Part shown: in pieces, positions 1 to 10,395 of the stretch
How positions within the stretch are numbered: position 1 is the first letter of the stretch
How the letters are laid out: every line of letters starts with the position of its first letter
From: Anoplolepis gracilipes
Taxonomy: Eukaryota; Arthropoda; Insecta; Hymenoptera; Formicidae
DNA length: 64,000 nt
Direction of reading: 5' to 3'
NCBI RefSeq assembly: GCF_047496725.1
Contig: NC_132973.1
Span: forward strand, 11,232,233 to 11,296,232
Notes under the pieces: generated by a model
The model's database searches: none
What the model was told of the DNA's origin: nothing
The model's input: the letters and a program-made list of their open reading frames with translations, nothing else
Translations under genes and position numbers: made by a program

Positions 1-210
1 GAATTTGGAGGAACGTTTGGTGAGAGAGAAATATTCCAATCATTGGAATCCATCGTCCATAAAAATTGTTTTTAAATTAAAGAATCTTGGAACACAAGAT
101 TTCTTATCATATGTTTAATATTATTTTTATTATAGCTGAGTAAGAGCCTATTTAAATTACCCGTACTAGTCGTGCGACCTGAATGCATGGCAGCGACGAA
201 TTCGTCATGA
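1..210 (+). CDS. Possible 3' end of an unknown gene (partial)
   Basis: Bases 1-19 end at a gtgaga donor (GT at 20-21) and can join in phase 0 to an acceptor at 134-135. The joined frame reads NLEERL then LSKSLFKLPVLVV and ends at TGA 208-210. The splice signals and frame agree, but only about 30 residues are visible, no family is recognised, and the open frame is short enough to arise by chance. The rest of the gene would lie outside the window. Confidence 0.22.
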
Positions 211-1021
211 ATGAGATATGCGGGACATCGAAGAATCATACATATCTTTGTTTTATATATGAAAGAATAAGAAATTATATAATTTAATAAATTATATTAC
301 TTAATATCGTTAAAATAATTTTAAAAAATATTCTTTCTAAAAAACAATATTTATTACTTAATCGATCGCCTAATTACCATAAATATTTTTTTGCCCAACT
401 AAATTTATCGCAAACTATTATTATTTTCTTCCCCTTCAACAATTATTATAAAACTTTAATTAAACTTATGTTAGACTCACACATTATGTATACATACTAA
501 CAAATTAATTTTTAAAATATTTCAATTTTTTAATTTTACGATATAAAATATAAACTATAAATATAAAGAGCATTATTTCATTCAATTGTTTTTGTAAATT
601 GAATTTCTTTCGTCATTAAACGTATGCAGGTTATTAATTCTATTCTCATAAAATAGTACCTACAGCTATTGCATAATTACCAATAATTGAATAAAATGAA
701 ACTTTCCGCTAGCAAAAAGGACACGTGGTATTTCTTCATCCGCGAAAACGCGAGAAGTAAGCAATTAATTATGAGATTGCGTTAATTACGATTATTAATT
801 ATTCGGAATAAGTACAATCTTAATGTATCCTTTTACCGTACGATATAATTTTATAGAATTTGAACAATTTATATTATCTAAAAAAATATATACTTTTAAA
901 TTCTATATAAATTATTCAATATAATTATTTAACATAAACTTATATAATATCTAAAGTTGCACTTTATTTATTTAGTTTGCACAAAGCACATAATTTAAAA
1001 CCGATTTAGAAAAATTTTTAG
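211..1021. other. AT-rich stretch, intron or intergenic
   Basis: I see no coding signal. It probably holds upstream intron sequence of the FAM166-like gene and/or intergenic DNA. A short ATG frame at about 697-786 is too short to support. Confidence 0.5.
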
Positions 1022-1590
1022 CAAAAAATAATTAACGCGGCCTTATTCCGTAAAGGATACGCGAGTCACGTTCCTCATGGATATGCATATTTAGAAAAAT
1101 CGATTGTCCCATCGCCTGATAGTCTGTTGTATGATTTTACAAGCTGTCAAAAAGGAAAGAGTATGGAGTACGAGTCGGTGGCTATTGCGTATCCTAATCC
1201 TCCCTTACTTATCCAGCCTTCCGAGATTTACCATAAACACGTGGGAATGATACCAAATTATCTCGGACATGTTCCCGGAACGGTGTTCAGGCAAGTTTAA
1301 TTAATTATTTAACTACATTATAAATGACATAAATGAAGGATCGAAGGATCCAAGGATTTATTAATCAAGGTGTCTAAATATTCGAAAAATCAGGATTAAA
1401 GGATGCATTATTCAAATAAGGATTCAAGTACGAGTCCAAAGAGAAAGGAGAATTTTTAAGGATCCGAGGATCTTAATATGTATCAGACATTTTTTTCAAC
1501 AACATTTTTTTACTTCGTAGATGCGGCAAAACATTTGGAGCCGACACGATAGATGCCAAAAAATGGCTTCAAGGAGATTCCGCCCTGTAA
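1022..1590 (+). CDS. FAM166/CIMIP2-like protein, C-terminal exons (5' partial)
   Basis: Two exons are visible: 1022-1290 (after a TTTTTAG acceptor at 1017-1021) and 1521-1590, ending at TAA 1588-1590. They join across a GC-AG intron (AG|gcaagt at 1289-1296; acceptor ag 1519-1520), splitting an Arg codon. The protein carries FRKGYASHVPHGYAY, then IPNYLGHVPGTVFR, then CGKTFGADTIDAKKWL at the C-terminus. The G-Y/x-GHVP(G)...F-G-x-T-F/YG signature is typical of FAM166/UPF0605 (ciliary microtubule inner protein 2) proteins, which bind inside doublet microtubules of cilia and sperm flagella. That family call rests on motif memory. An internal ATG at 1163 exists, but the frame stays open to 1022 and the earlier motif is conserved-looking, so the true start is probably in an unseen upstream exon. 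The gene is convergent with the aminotransferase at 1960-3920. Confidence 0.5.
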
Positions 1591-1784
1591 ATCTACTTTA
1601 TAACGATATTGTTTGATGTTGTTCGATTATAAAATACATCATTGAATCGTATATAAACCACGCGAAAATGTATCAAAAATTTACAAAACTTATATGTATA
1701 TAAATTTAATATAAGTATATTTATATATACAAATGACAAAGATAAAAGGGCACTGATATTATAAACTATAATGCTTCCACAAGA

Positions 1785-1790
1785 AATAAA
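1785..1790 (+). promoter_or_regulatory. Candidate poly(A) signal of the FAM166-like gene
   Basis: AATAAA about 195 nt after the TAA at 1590, in the 369-bp gap between two convergent genes. No other canonical plus-strand hexamer lies nearer to the stop codon. Confidence 0.35.
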
Positions 1791-1959
1791 AATCTCGGCT
1801 ATGGCATCTTTCTAAGTGCTTTCTAATATATTAATCATATGAAAGCAATGTATAAAATATTATCCAATGCGAAATACGAGACAGGTATTAGTCAGCGAAT
1901 ATACAACATGCACACACATGCACACGTATTTTGCATGTGTGTGTACAGTTATATTTCGA

Positions 1960-3920
1960 TTATTTAGACACCCATTTCTTCAAAATATCGGCAGCTGCCT
2001 TCAAATTTTCGTCTTTCTGTTAAAACGCAACAATTGATATTTAATAAACGTATGAAAGTTTGTCGCCTTAATTAAAGTTATAGCACTCACTTTTATTTTA
2101 TGATAGTATTTTGGCTTACCTTTATAAAGCAGTATCGTACATAGTCTTCTGCCATATGTTTGTGTTCAGGACCATAAAACGCCGAAGGAGGAATACCTTG
2201 TAGACCGACATTCTTCGTCATCCATTTGGTAAATCTGTAATCCTTGTTCTCGTCCGTTTCCTCATGCAGCTTTACTTTATTTTCTAAAGCGGTCCAATTG
2301 GCGATCATAAAGTATCCACCCTCGGGTATCGTCGGCACCATACCGACTTCCCGAAGGAATTTTGCCATGTAGTCGCGCTTCGGTAACAACTCCCTTGCCA
2401 AACTATAAAAGTAGCAGTCCGGTTGACCAAAGCGTTCCAATTCCAATTCGAATCCAATAGCTATCGATTCCTTCAATAGAAAAAATAATTAAATTTTCTA
2501 TTAAACAGTACAATTATGAAATATTTCCGTTAAAAAAAAATTACCTGAATCGGTGTGCTACAGGTATATACAGAGTTCTGATGTATCACTTGTAGATTAT
2601 ACAATAAATTTGCTGGGCCATAGGCCCAACCTATTTTCCAGCCTGTAACGCTGAACGTTTTGCCCGCCGATCCGATCGTGATGGTGCGTTCATACATATC
2701 AGGCAATGTTGCTGATTAAAATAAAAAAATAATTTTTTATAAGATATTCAAGAGTTTATGACTATTATTAATTATGTATTGCATAATTCTTACCAATTCT
2801 TATGTGCTTATTTGGTTCATAAACGATATGCTCGTAAACTTCATCAGAAACCACAAGAGTATTCCATTTTTTCGCAAGATTAGCAATAAACTGTAGCTCG
2901 TCCAACGTAAACACCTTTCCTATCGGATTATGTGGAGTATTGATAACGATGCCTTTAGTTTTGTTGTTGAAAAGACTTTCCATTTCTTTCCTATCAAATA
3001 CCCAATCGCTAGAAGTGATGGTACTCGATGTAGATTTCTGTAAAACAGAGATGCAAATAATGTTAAATTATACATAAATATTCAATATATTAAAATTGTG
3101 AAAATTGTATTATTCAAAGTCTGTACTGGTTTTAGTGGTATATATCTGACAATTCCTCCGGCCATCTGTACTATAGGTACATAACAGTCAAAGAAGGGCT
3201 CAATAATGATCCATTCATCGCCAGGATTAGTGTGACCTTGTAGAGTAGCATACAATGCTTCATAAGCACCAGCAGTGACCAACACTTCCTTGTTTGGATC
3301 CAAGTCACGCTTAATAAACTTGGAGTAGACTTTTGCGATTGCATTTACTAATCTTGGATGACCCTGTAATGTGTTTATACTTATATTAATAAAATATAAA
3401 ATTTCTTATATAATTTAAAAATGTGATAATTTTATCATCATTGCTGATTATTGTTTATGAATAATAATTATCTTGATAATATTATATTTGTAATTTATAA
3501 ACAAAATATATAAATTGAATTAAAAATTAATAAACAGATACTTACAAATCCTCTAGTATATTGCTGCAAAAGTGGATTGTCACTTTTGGCAGTGGCAGCC
3601 AAAGCGTTAGTTATATTTTCTGGTGCAAAATAATCGGGAAATCCTTGGCCCAAATTCAATGGCTTATACTGCAGACTAAGCTGGATATATTCCACCCTAA
3701 TCAAATAAATACAACAATACAATAATAAGTTTTTATATATTTTTATTACCACAAAAATTTATTAAAGTAATATCGCTACTTACCAGATAGATTTGTCATT
3801 GCCCTTTAAACGAGCAGGAAGATCAAATTTTGACATTCCAGTAATGCTTCTGATATCTCTCACTGTATTAAATGAAGCAATTTTACTCGCTGTTATCAGG
3901 AAACAGACTCTCGCTAGCAT
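1960..3920 (-). CDS. Kynurenine--oxoglutarate aminotransferase / cysteine-S-conjugate beta-lyase
   Basis: PLP-dependent fold-type I transaminase converting kynurenine plus a 2-oxo acid to kynurenic acid; relatives also cleave cysteine S-conjugates. Seven coding exons (minus strand, 5' to 3'): 3920-3784, 3696-3546, 3363-3127, 3037-2794, 2711-2545, 2470-2120, 2016-1960. All have GT-AG borders and compatible phases; total 1344 nt, 447 aa, a normal length. Visible motifs: LNLGQGFPDY near the N-terminus, EPFFDCY, NTPHNPIGKVF (substrate-binding Asn), SDEVYEHIVY (Asp/Tyr contacting PLP), GSAGKTFSVTGWK (Schiff-base Lys274), and VRYCFIK (Arg for the substrate carboxylate). All key residues are present. 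The N-terminus MLARVCFLITASKIASF looks like a mitochondrial presequence, as in KYAT3; a second in-frame ATG at codon 29 (3836-3834) would give a cytosolic form. The first ATG directly follows an acceptor-like TCTAG, so a noncoding 5' exon upstream is likely. Paralogue assignment (KYAT1 or KYAT3 type) is not certain. Confidence 0.95.
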
Positions 3921-5280
3921 CTAGATAATGTAAACAAGCAAAGTCAATAAATGGTAAATTTTTCCTTATTAAAACACATTATATACTACAGTTTAAAATT
4001 TAAATGTTAAATAGGTCATTATGTTAAAGATTGTCACCAGAAGTGCAAAATATAAAATTACCTTTTATTTACAAGATTAAGCACAGATTAACAGTTAGCA
4101 GATTAATTTTCGCGACATCAGAATTAAAATACATTGTGTAAAAATATACTGTGTTCAAGTCAAATATATGTGCATAATGATAAAAACTTATATAACCCCT
4201 AATATCCTGTGTCATGGCGGGAAACTCAATTTTCGCAAAGATAGGAGTATCGCCATTTTTTTTAACTAACAATAAACTTGTTTCATCAGCTAATTATACT
4301 TGTTATTTAATTCTCAAAAACGTAGCACTAATCGAGTAACATATGTCGATAGGAAAGAATAGAAATCATAAGACATGACGAATACGTACTCAGTTATTCG
4401 TTGAATTTCTGGGTAGAAAACGAGATGAAGCAAATACGTTTGAGGAAACACAAAGATTAAAACCGATGATATCAAGCGGACGAAGTAAACGCGGACATAT
4501 TAGTTGATATTAGTCGACTTATGCAACAAGTGTAACAAGTAACAAGTGGCAGATAAAACAAAGTAAAAAAAAATACTATCAGGATGGCCTGAGAGGGGAA
4601 TATCTAACCACGTGAGGCGAGTCGAGCTACGCTATTGGTCGATGGAGATAAAGATAATTCAAATAAATTAAAAATCAAAACAGTGCAACACTGTTAAATA
4701 ATTCGTTATTAATATCGAGGGTTAATTATATAAAATTATAATTTCTGTGAAAATGATTGCAAGATTATGAAATAAAGAGACATGAGATATATACATCAGT
4801 ATTAAAATTATTAATATATTATATCGACTTATCGGGTGTAAAATTTTGCAAACTCGTTTTTGATCGAGAGCGTGGATGTTTAATCTTTATTATCTTTACT
4901 ATTGCATACATTTTTCAAAGTTTAAAAGAGCAAAAGGTGGGAAAAAAGAGATCTTACCGAGAGCGCGTAGAAAATCGTGACGGTTTTCATGATGGATATA
5001 GACTCGCTCTGATACAATTAACGCGTGTGTCAAATAAAAAATGAAAGGCAAAGGCTAACTACTTTCACTTTTCAGTAGTCCACCTTCGATTTGTCGAAAG
5101 ACAGATTCGAGTTGTCACAATAACGTCCCCTTCCTTTTATTCGCGCGCGATTTTCTATCGCGCGTCATCGACGAAATGTTTTTAAAGACCCGCAACTCGC
5201 AGTAAGTTTTTGGGCTTTTCAATTTTTATATCTGGGAGTAATTCAAGCTTACGTAGACGAATTTGCATATAAACGCATAA

Positions 5281-5421
5281 GGCCTGGTCTACAATAGAAT
5301 CGTAAAAGTCGTAAGTCGTAAGAAATTAATCCATTTGATTCGATTATTCTTCTCTAAATTTAACTGTGATTGGTTAGTTTCTTACGACTTATGACTTCCG
5401 ATTCTATTGTAGATCAGGCCA
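5281..5421. mobile_element. Small inverted-repeat element (MITE-like), intact copy
   Basis: The left end GGCCTGGTCTACAATAGAAT is matched, inverted and nearly perfect, by the right end ATTCTATTGTAGATCAGGCC. Between them, runs of GTCGTAAG on the left pair with CTTACGAC on the right. The whole 141-bp unit folds into a hairpin with no coding capacity. ATAA flanks both sides and may be the target-site duplication. Confidence 0.7.
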
Positions 5422-5502
5422 TAAATTTAAAGAGGAATAATCGAATCGGATTCATTAATTTCTTATGACTTACAACTTACAATTCTATTCTAGACTAGGC
5501 CT
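5422..5502. mobile_element. Partial copy of the 5281 element (right arm)
   Basis: Starts directly after the intact copy. It repeats the AATAATCGAATC core and ends in a right arm close to ACAATTCTATTCTAGACTAG GCCT, a diverged version of the 5281-5421 right end. The left arm is missing. Confidence 0.55.
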
Positions 5503-5535
5503 AATGCGTGTGTGTAAAAAAAATTAACCAATTAA

Positions 5536-5625
5536 GTCTGGTCTACAATAGAGTCGTAAGTCTTAAGTCGTAAGAAATTAACCAATCACAGTTAAATTTA
5601 GGCAAGAATAATCGAATCCGATTCT
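5536..5625. mobile_element. Partial copy of the 5281 element (left arm)
   Basis: Begins GTCTGGTCTACAATAGAGTC and continues through the GTCGTAAG motif, ACCAATCACAGTTAAATTTA and AATAATCGAATC. This matches the left arm plus core of the element family, in inverted order relative to part of the intact copy. The right arm is absent. Confidence 0.55.
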
Positions 5626-6129
5626 AATGTATGTACATACATACACAGAGCTGCTTTCGCGACGAAATCAAAATATGATCCGTGCGCTGTGATTGGTCAA
5701 ATTTGACATTTCATTATCATTGGTTCTTTCTTCAATGCCGTATCGATCATCAGCTACACACGAGTATATAATAATTTCTTGTGCAGTAGCATTATTATGA
5801 TTTTCCATTTCTTCAAAAGTATTGTATTTTTTTTTACAATAGAATTAAACATTTTTAGAAATGTTATCAACCTTATTATATATACCTGTGTATAACATAT
5901 TGCATCAATTTTCTGTGCATATGCATTATGCATGCAAGTCACCACTGAAATAATTGGCATACAAAATATGAATTAATGCAATATAAAAAATATAATATAT
6001 TACAACCAATTATATATAAATTGATAGATATAGCTAAAATAAAATAAGTTTCTTTTACTGTTTCTTGCAAAAAATTCTCATCAAGGGCAGTCAACTCTAT
6101 AGAGTTTATTGATAAAGGTTGTTTATTAA

Positions 6130-6198
6130 ATGGCGTCAAACGTCAGTTTGTTTGGTTACCGGCCAAGTGTCGCCGAAAAGAAATTTGACTGGCATTGA
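6130..6198 (+). other. Possible upstream ORF (22 codons) before NSE2
   Basis: ATG at 6130 opens a 22-codon frame (MASNVSLFGYRPSVAEKK...) that stops at TGA 6196-6198, 27 nt before the NSE2 start. It would be in the leader if transcription starts upstream of 6130. The transcription start is unknown, so this may be promoter DNA only. Confidence 0.25.
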
Positions 6199-6225
6199 TA
6201 TATACCTCGAACAATTATATACAAA

Positions 6226-7303
6226 ATGGCACAATCTCAGCAAATGATAGAGACTCTCGACGATTGTATTGTGAAAACGGCGGATAATATTATGAAACAC
6301 TTCGGTAAGATTCTAGCGAGGTTAGAAATACATTTTAGGAATAATACAATTTTTTTTCCAAATACAATATCTGTAATTTTGCATGTTTTTCTTTTATACT
6401 TGCGCATGTTGTTTCAATTGCAGATAAGTAGTAAAAATCAAAATATATAGTCTATCTCAAAATATTAAAAAAAAAAATTATATTTTCAGCTGGTGAAGAT
6501 GAGAAGAAAAAATTATTGGAAGAGTTGAGAGAACTCTTGAAAGAAAATTGTAGCGAAACTACAAGAATGGCATCTGCAAATGCAATTAGAGAGGAAATGG
6601 AATTCACTTTTGAAGCAGAATCTAAGAATATCGAAGATATTATAAAAGTAAGACAATCTTAACTTAAAGAGTTTTTAGTTTTTTTGTAAGATTTTATTCA
6701 TGTTTACTATATTTGCAACAGCTGTATAGAGACACTTTATCTAATATCAAAGTTGATTCATTGGAATATAACAGACTATTGGAGTATGACCGTCAGATTG
6801 AAGTATTGCTTCAAGGTAATTCCTAAAGTAGAAATTCTAATCTAATATTCATTTTTAAGATATTCCTTTTCTGAGGACACTATAAATAATATAAATTAAC
6901 ATAAATAATATAAATAATATACATTTTTTAGCTAATAAAAATGCATCAAATAATGGGCTGGACGACACAGACGCGGATTTGCAATTGACAGGTCGCGACA
7001 TAAACGTAATTGATCCAATTTCAAAAACAAGGATGACCGATCCAGTGAAAAATGCAGTCTGTGGTCATGTATATGATAAAGGAAGCCTTATTGCAATGTT
7101 ACAAAAAAACAAAAATACCAGGTATATTTTTTTTAATACATAATGCTACATATTGAAATATAGTACTGCACTATGTTACAGAGTATTTGTATAATATTAA
7201 CAGATGTCCTGTGGTAGGATGCAACAGCACAGACTACATAGACTTAAATCAATGTCGCACTGATATTGTGACAAAAACGTACCTGGAAAGAAACCCTGCT
7301 TGA
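6226..7303 (+). CDS. SMC5/6 complex SUMO E3 ligase NSE2 (MMS21/NSMCE2)
   Basis: Subunit of the nuclear SMC5/6 complex that transfers SUMO during DNA-repair and replication-stress responses. Five exons: 6226-6304, 6490-6647, 6722-6815, 6932-7121, 7204-7303; all GT-AG, phases agree, 621 nt, 206 aa, slightly shorter than the human protein. Residues 1 to about 100 are charged and helical (AGEDEKKKLLEELRELL...), as expected for the coiled-coil that docks on SMC5. The C-terminal half begins at DPISKTRMTDPVKN, typical of SP-RING proteins, followed by the SP-RING: AVCGHVYDKGSL (Cys and His) and, after a split Arg codon, RCPVVGCN (C-x4-C). All four zinc ligands expected for NSE2 are present. The start ATG is the first in the exon and gives MAQSQQMIETLDDC. 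The next gene starts about 0.5 kb downstream on the same strand. Confidence 0.92.
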
Positions 7304-7826
7304 AAGCAGGATTAACCCTGATTTGAAAGCAAATGATGCAAGAATCTATAAATATATATTTATATATTCCTAATATATATAATTAATGTATAGATTCTTG
7401 CATTATTATTGCATATTTTAGCATATATATAAAACATATTTTTTATACTAATTATCTTACATTGTACAAAACTTGCTTTAACGTCCAATTAATTATTCGT
7501 CAATATAATTCAAGAAACTATTATATCTCTTTATAAAATGAAGAAAAGAAAATAATAGATAAAAAAATTTATAGTTATATTATGTTATATATTCTTTAGA
7601 GAGAATATATTGTGATACTGATTTTATATTGTATTTTACTTATAAAGTAAATTATAATACAATTATATAACAATTGATTTCGATTTTTGTGTTAGGTATA
7701 TCTGACGACGCTATTTCAAGTAACTCGCAATTGCAGATTGCAGTCGATTGCGTATGCGTATAATAAAACTAATTGCGCTTACGTTCAATCGGATCGCTAC
7801 CGATCGATAATGATAAAACTCAGGCT
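7304..7826. other. NSE2 3' UTR and spacer
   Basis: Very AT-rich, holds the hairpin at 7337-7402 and the likely promoter of the 7827 gene. No other gene seen. Just after the NSE2 stop there is also a small CCTGCTT/AAGCAGG stem overlapping the stop codon region. Confidence 0.5.
7337..7402. repeat. Perfect-arm hairpin in the NSE2 3' UTR
   Basis: TGCAAGAATCTATA at 7337-7350 is the exact reverse complement of TATAGATTCTTGCA at 7389-7402. The AT-rich loop between can pair further, and pairing extends outward with one mismatch. It could be a tiny MITE relic or an RNA hairpin. Confidence 0.6.
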
Positions 7827-9030
7827 ATGTTTACGTTTGTTCTCTTATTTACATTTTTAGTTCTATCACGCATTCGTACTGTCGGTGATGCGTTCGATTG
7901 GGACTTTCCAAGATCGCCCGCATCGACCATAATTACCGAAAACATTTACGGAAATGTCCCATATGCAGAATTTAAAGTTTATGAGGATTTTGTACTGTCA
8001 CCACGACGTCGTCTTTTAGAATATCCACGATGGATCAAGCAAGCATATCGCAGCAATGATTACAATGTTGTTCGAAAACGACATCAATTTCGAAATAAAC
8101 TCGACGAGAACAGATCTTATCGCTCGGCCGTAAACGACGACGAAAATAATAATGAAGAGGAAGAAGAAGAAGAAGAAGAAGAGAACGAGGAGGAGGAGGA
8201 CGAGGGCAACGAGGAGAACAAGCTTGATGACGAAGAGATTGAAGAACAGGATGAAAACGAGGAAGAAACGGTGAACGAGGAACCCAGCGAGATCTACGAT
8301 TACGGTTAGTTGAAGGCGAAACTCTTGCCGCATTTTCCAGGTCGCAGCCGTCAGAAGTGGGTCCAGGAGTCGCGGGGTGAGATCCGGTTATGTGCCGTTT
8401 GGAGGTAAGGTCAATGGACGCGAGAGACAGGAAGTCGTAAGGATCAGAAGATCAACTACCGAGAAATGTGAGAACGGGTCGACGGAATCGCCGCAATATT
8501 ATGAATACGGTGAGGACGCATCGAGGAGAGAAGAACATTATCATCTTTTCTCATTTTTTTTAGATACGATATCTTAAAATTAAATTAACGATCAAAGAGT
8601 CTATTTAGTCATGCTAAATCAAACGTGAAAAAAAAATATTACAATTCTACTATTCACAGAGCTTTTCCAATTTTTTTATCTCGACAAGTTTTACCAATAT
8701 TTTTGTAAATCGTCTGTTATACTGTAAAAAAAACTTTTTTAGAAATCGAGGTGAGAAATAACCAATGTCGAAGAGTATTCCTCGCAAAAATGCTCGGCGT
8801 GAATTTTCTGCTTTTCTTGCTCACCTGAAAATTTCGGGGTACGAAGAAAAAATGCGCGGTATATTTTATATTAAATGAAATTTTATAATATTGTGTGAGC
8901 TATAAAAAACCTTTATTTATAAATATTTCGTCTGAAATTTGCAGAAAAAAACGATACATATCTTTACTTGAACATAAAGTCGGATAATCGAGAAATGATG
9001 AAGATGAAAAGCGTACTCGAGGATGGATAA
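7827..9030 (+). CDS. Secreted glutamate-rich protein, family unknown (three-exon model)
   Basis: Start ATG 7827 gives MFTFVLLFTFLVLSRIRT..., a clear signal peptide with cleavage likely near GDA/FDWDF. The mature part has a basic YPRWIKQAYRSNDYNVV segment, then an acidic run of more than 40 mostly Glu/Asp residues ending in SEIYDYG. Read straight on, it stops at TAG 8307-8309. Alternatively exon 1 (7827-8304) ends at a phase-1 donor, G|gttagt. It can join 8405-8509 (KVNGRERQEVVRIRRSTT...QYYEYG, donor G|gtgagg) and then 8945-9030 (KNDTYLYLNIKSDN..., stop TAA 9028-9030, after a good TTTGCAG acceptor). This gives 669 nt, 222 aa, with all joins phase 1. Both internal exons end with Y-x-YG. The exon 2 acceptor (TTTGGAG) has a weak pyrimidine tract, so the single-exon 160-aa form remains possible. 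I recognise no family. Confidence 0.5.
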
Positions 9031-9639
9031 ATCCTGAATGATGAATAATCTTGAAATTCAACTTGAACGAATCCGGATCAATAGCACAAACACGTAAAGG
9101 ACCTTGATTTTTTCGAGTTAGATTATCAACACTAAATACAATCATCAATCTCATGCCCACAAGGTCAAAAGCTATTACGCGCCTTTCTTCGTAGTTATTG
9201 CGTAGCGCTATAATGATCGATCGAATGTGTATCATTTTTCTTTAGAAACGCTAGCACAGTAAAGAACTCGATTATCTAAAAAATATTTTAATTATTTGTA
9301 AAATTAGAAAAAATGCGCGTATATGTATTTTGTGTACAACTCAAGTAAATAATAAGGTAATGAGTCATAATATTCATTATATCTCATTATGTTTCGTATG
9401 ACGTAAGGATTTGTGAGTGATTCGAATGACGCAAAATTCATAGTTTGACGTGTATTTTAATTCAAACTTTCATCGAAGCGTTGCGGAGAAATTTAACTAA
9501 TACTCTGGAGAGAAAAATAATTGAAAACTACCAGAAGAAGACAAGGCTAAAAGATTTACTTTCAAACGCAATCGATATCGCGTGAAATTCGCTGGAGCCT
9601 CGATCGAGCCGACAGATGGCTTTACGAACGCTACCGCGT

Positions 9640-10090
9640 CGAAAGCGGCTGCGCGCGCCTCGCGTCGCCCGATTGGCCGCGATTCCTACCATGTGGTCGC
9701 GCGGCGCGGGTGGGGATTGGCCGGCGTGGCCGCGCATCGTGGACGAAAGTAGCGCGTTTCCTTGTAGTATTTACACCGCGGTGCGTAAAGTCTAATCGTC
9801 GATCGATGCGCCTCGCTTCGATCCGCAGTGCGGCAAACTTACTTTTCGTCCAAACGAAACAAAATAAAACCAAAGCAAACGAGAGGAAACGAAGCCGCGC
9901 GGACTCGCGGAAAAACCCACCGTCTCTCGGTATGACGACAATATCTCGTGCCATGTTTCCTCGCTCGCTCGACGTACGTGCTTCGATCGTACCTGTGGAT
10001 CGACGTGAGTGAGTGCGCCATGTTCGCGCGTCGCGGCACGTCACCGGCTTGACATCGCTCTGCAGCGATTCGCGACAAAGAAGTGGACAA

Positions 10091-10131
<41 letters not shown>

Positions 10132-10280
10132 GTTTCGCGTGGTGAAGCGACGACGTGGTAACGCACGAGTGCGCTTGCGACGCGGAAAAAAAATACGTTG
10201 TGTCGAGCGGAGTGTACGCGGAGAGGTGTCGCCGTCAACACGTCGTGGGATCGTGGAATGCACGCTGACAGGTAGATAAG
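9640..10280 (+). promoter_or_regulatory. CpG-rich block, likely promoter/first exon of the giant gene
   Basis: A sharp rise in GC and in CG dinucleotides (many CGCG, TCGC, GCGCG words) within AT-rich DNA. No ORF on either strand has coding character. It ends near an AG|gtagat donor-like site at about 10270, so it could include a noncoding first exon that splices to 13790 or directly to 14 kb. CpG-rich blocks upstream of long developmental or epithelial genes in Hymenoptera are often promoters; no TSS can be read from sequence alone. Confidence 0.4.
10094..10127. repeat. (TA)n microsatellite
   Basis: Uninterrupted TA repeat of about 17 units inside the CpG-rich block. Confidence 0.95.
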
Positions 10281-10364
10281 CCGCGCCGCCGCACTTCTCG
10301 CTTCTCACAGAAGTGCGGTGTATCCTCTTTTATCGTGCTATAACACACATCGTTCTCTTTATAG

Positions 10365-10388
<24 letters not shown>
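10365..10388. repeat. (CT)n microsatellite
   Basis: Twelve CT units in a longer pyrimidine-rich stretch reaching about 10650. Confidence 0.9.

Positions 10389-10395
<7 letters not shown>

Larger units (their letters stand above)
3921..6225. other. Intergenic region with divergent promoters and repeat cluster
   Basis: Lies between the divergent aminotransferase (minus) and NSE2 (plus) genes, so both 5' ends must be here. It contains a cluster of inverted-repeat element copies at 5281-5625. Short frames at 4069-4272, 4757-5044 and 5754-6139 have no convincing start or composition. Confidence 0.6.

Noticed and set aside
5640..6139. Possible multi-exon minus-strand gene (frames with TALDENFLQETVKE and MENHNNATAQEI)
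   Set aside because: The first block has no ATG (an in-frame stop lies just upstream) and only one weak set of junctions keeps a frame. Too little to support.
8016..8333. Hydrophobic minus-strand frame opposite the Glu-rich exon
   Set aside because: Leu/Phe run is the antisense of GAA/GAG codons.
8900..9235. 111-aa minus-strand frame with a true ATG
   Set aside because: Reads fairly naturally but overlaps the phase-matched third exon of the 7827 gene on the other strand, has no recognisable domain, and no supporting signals.
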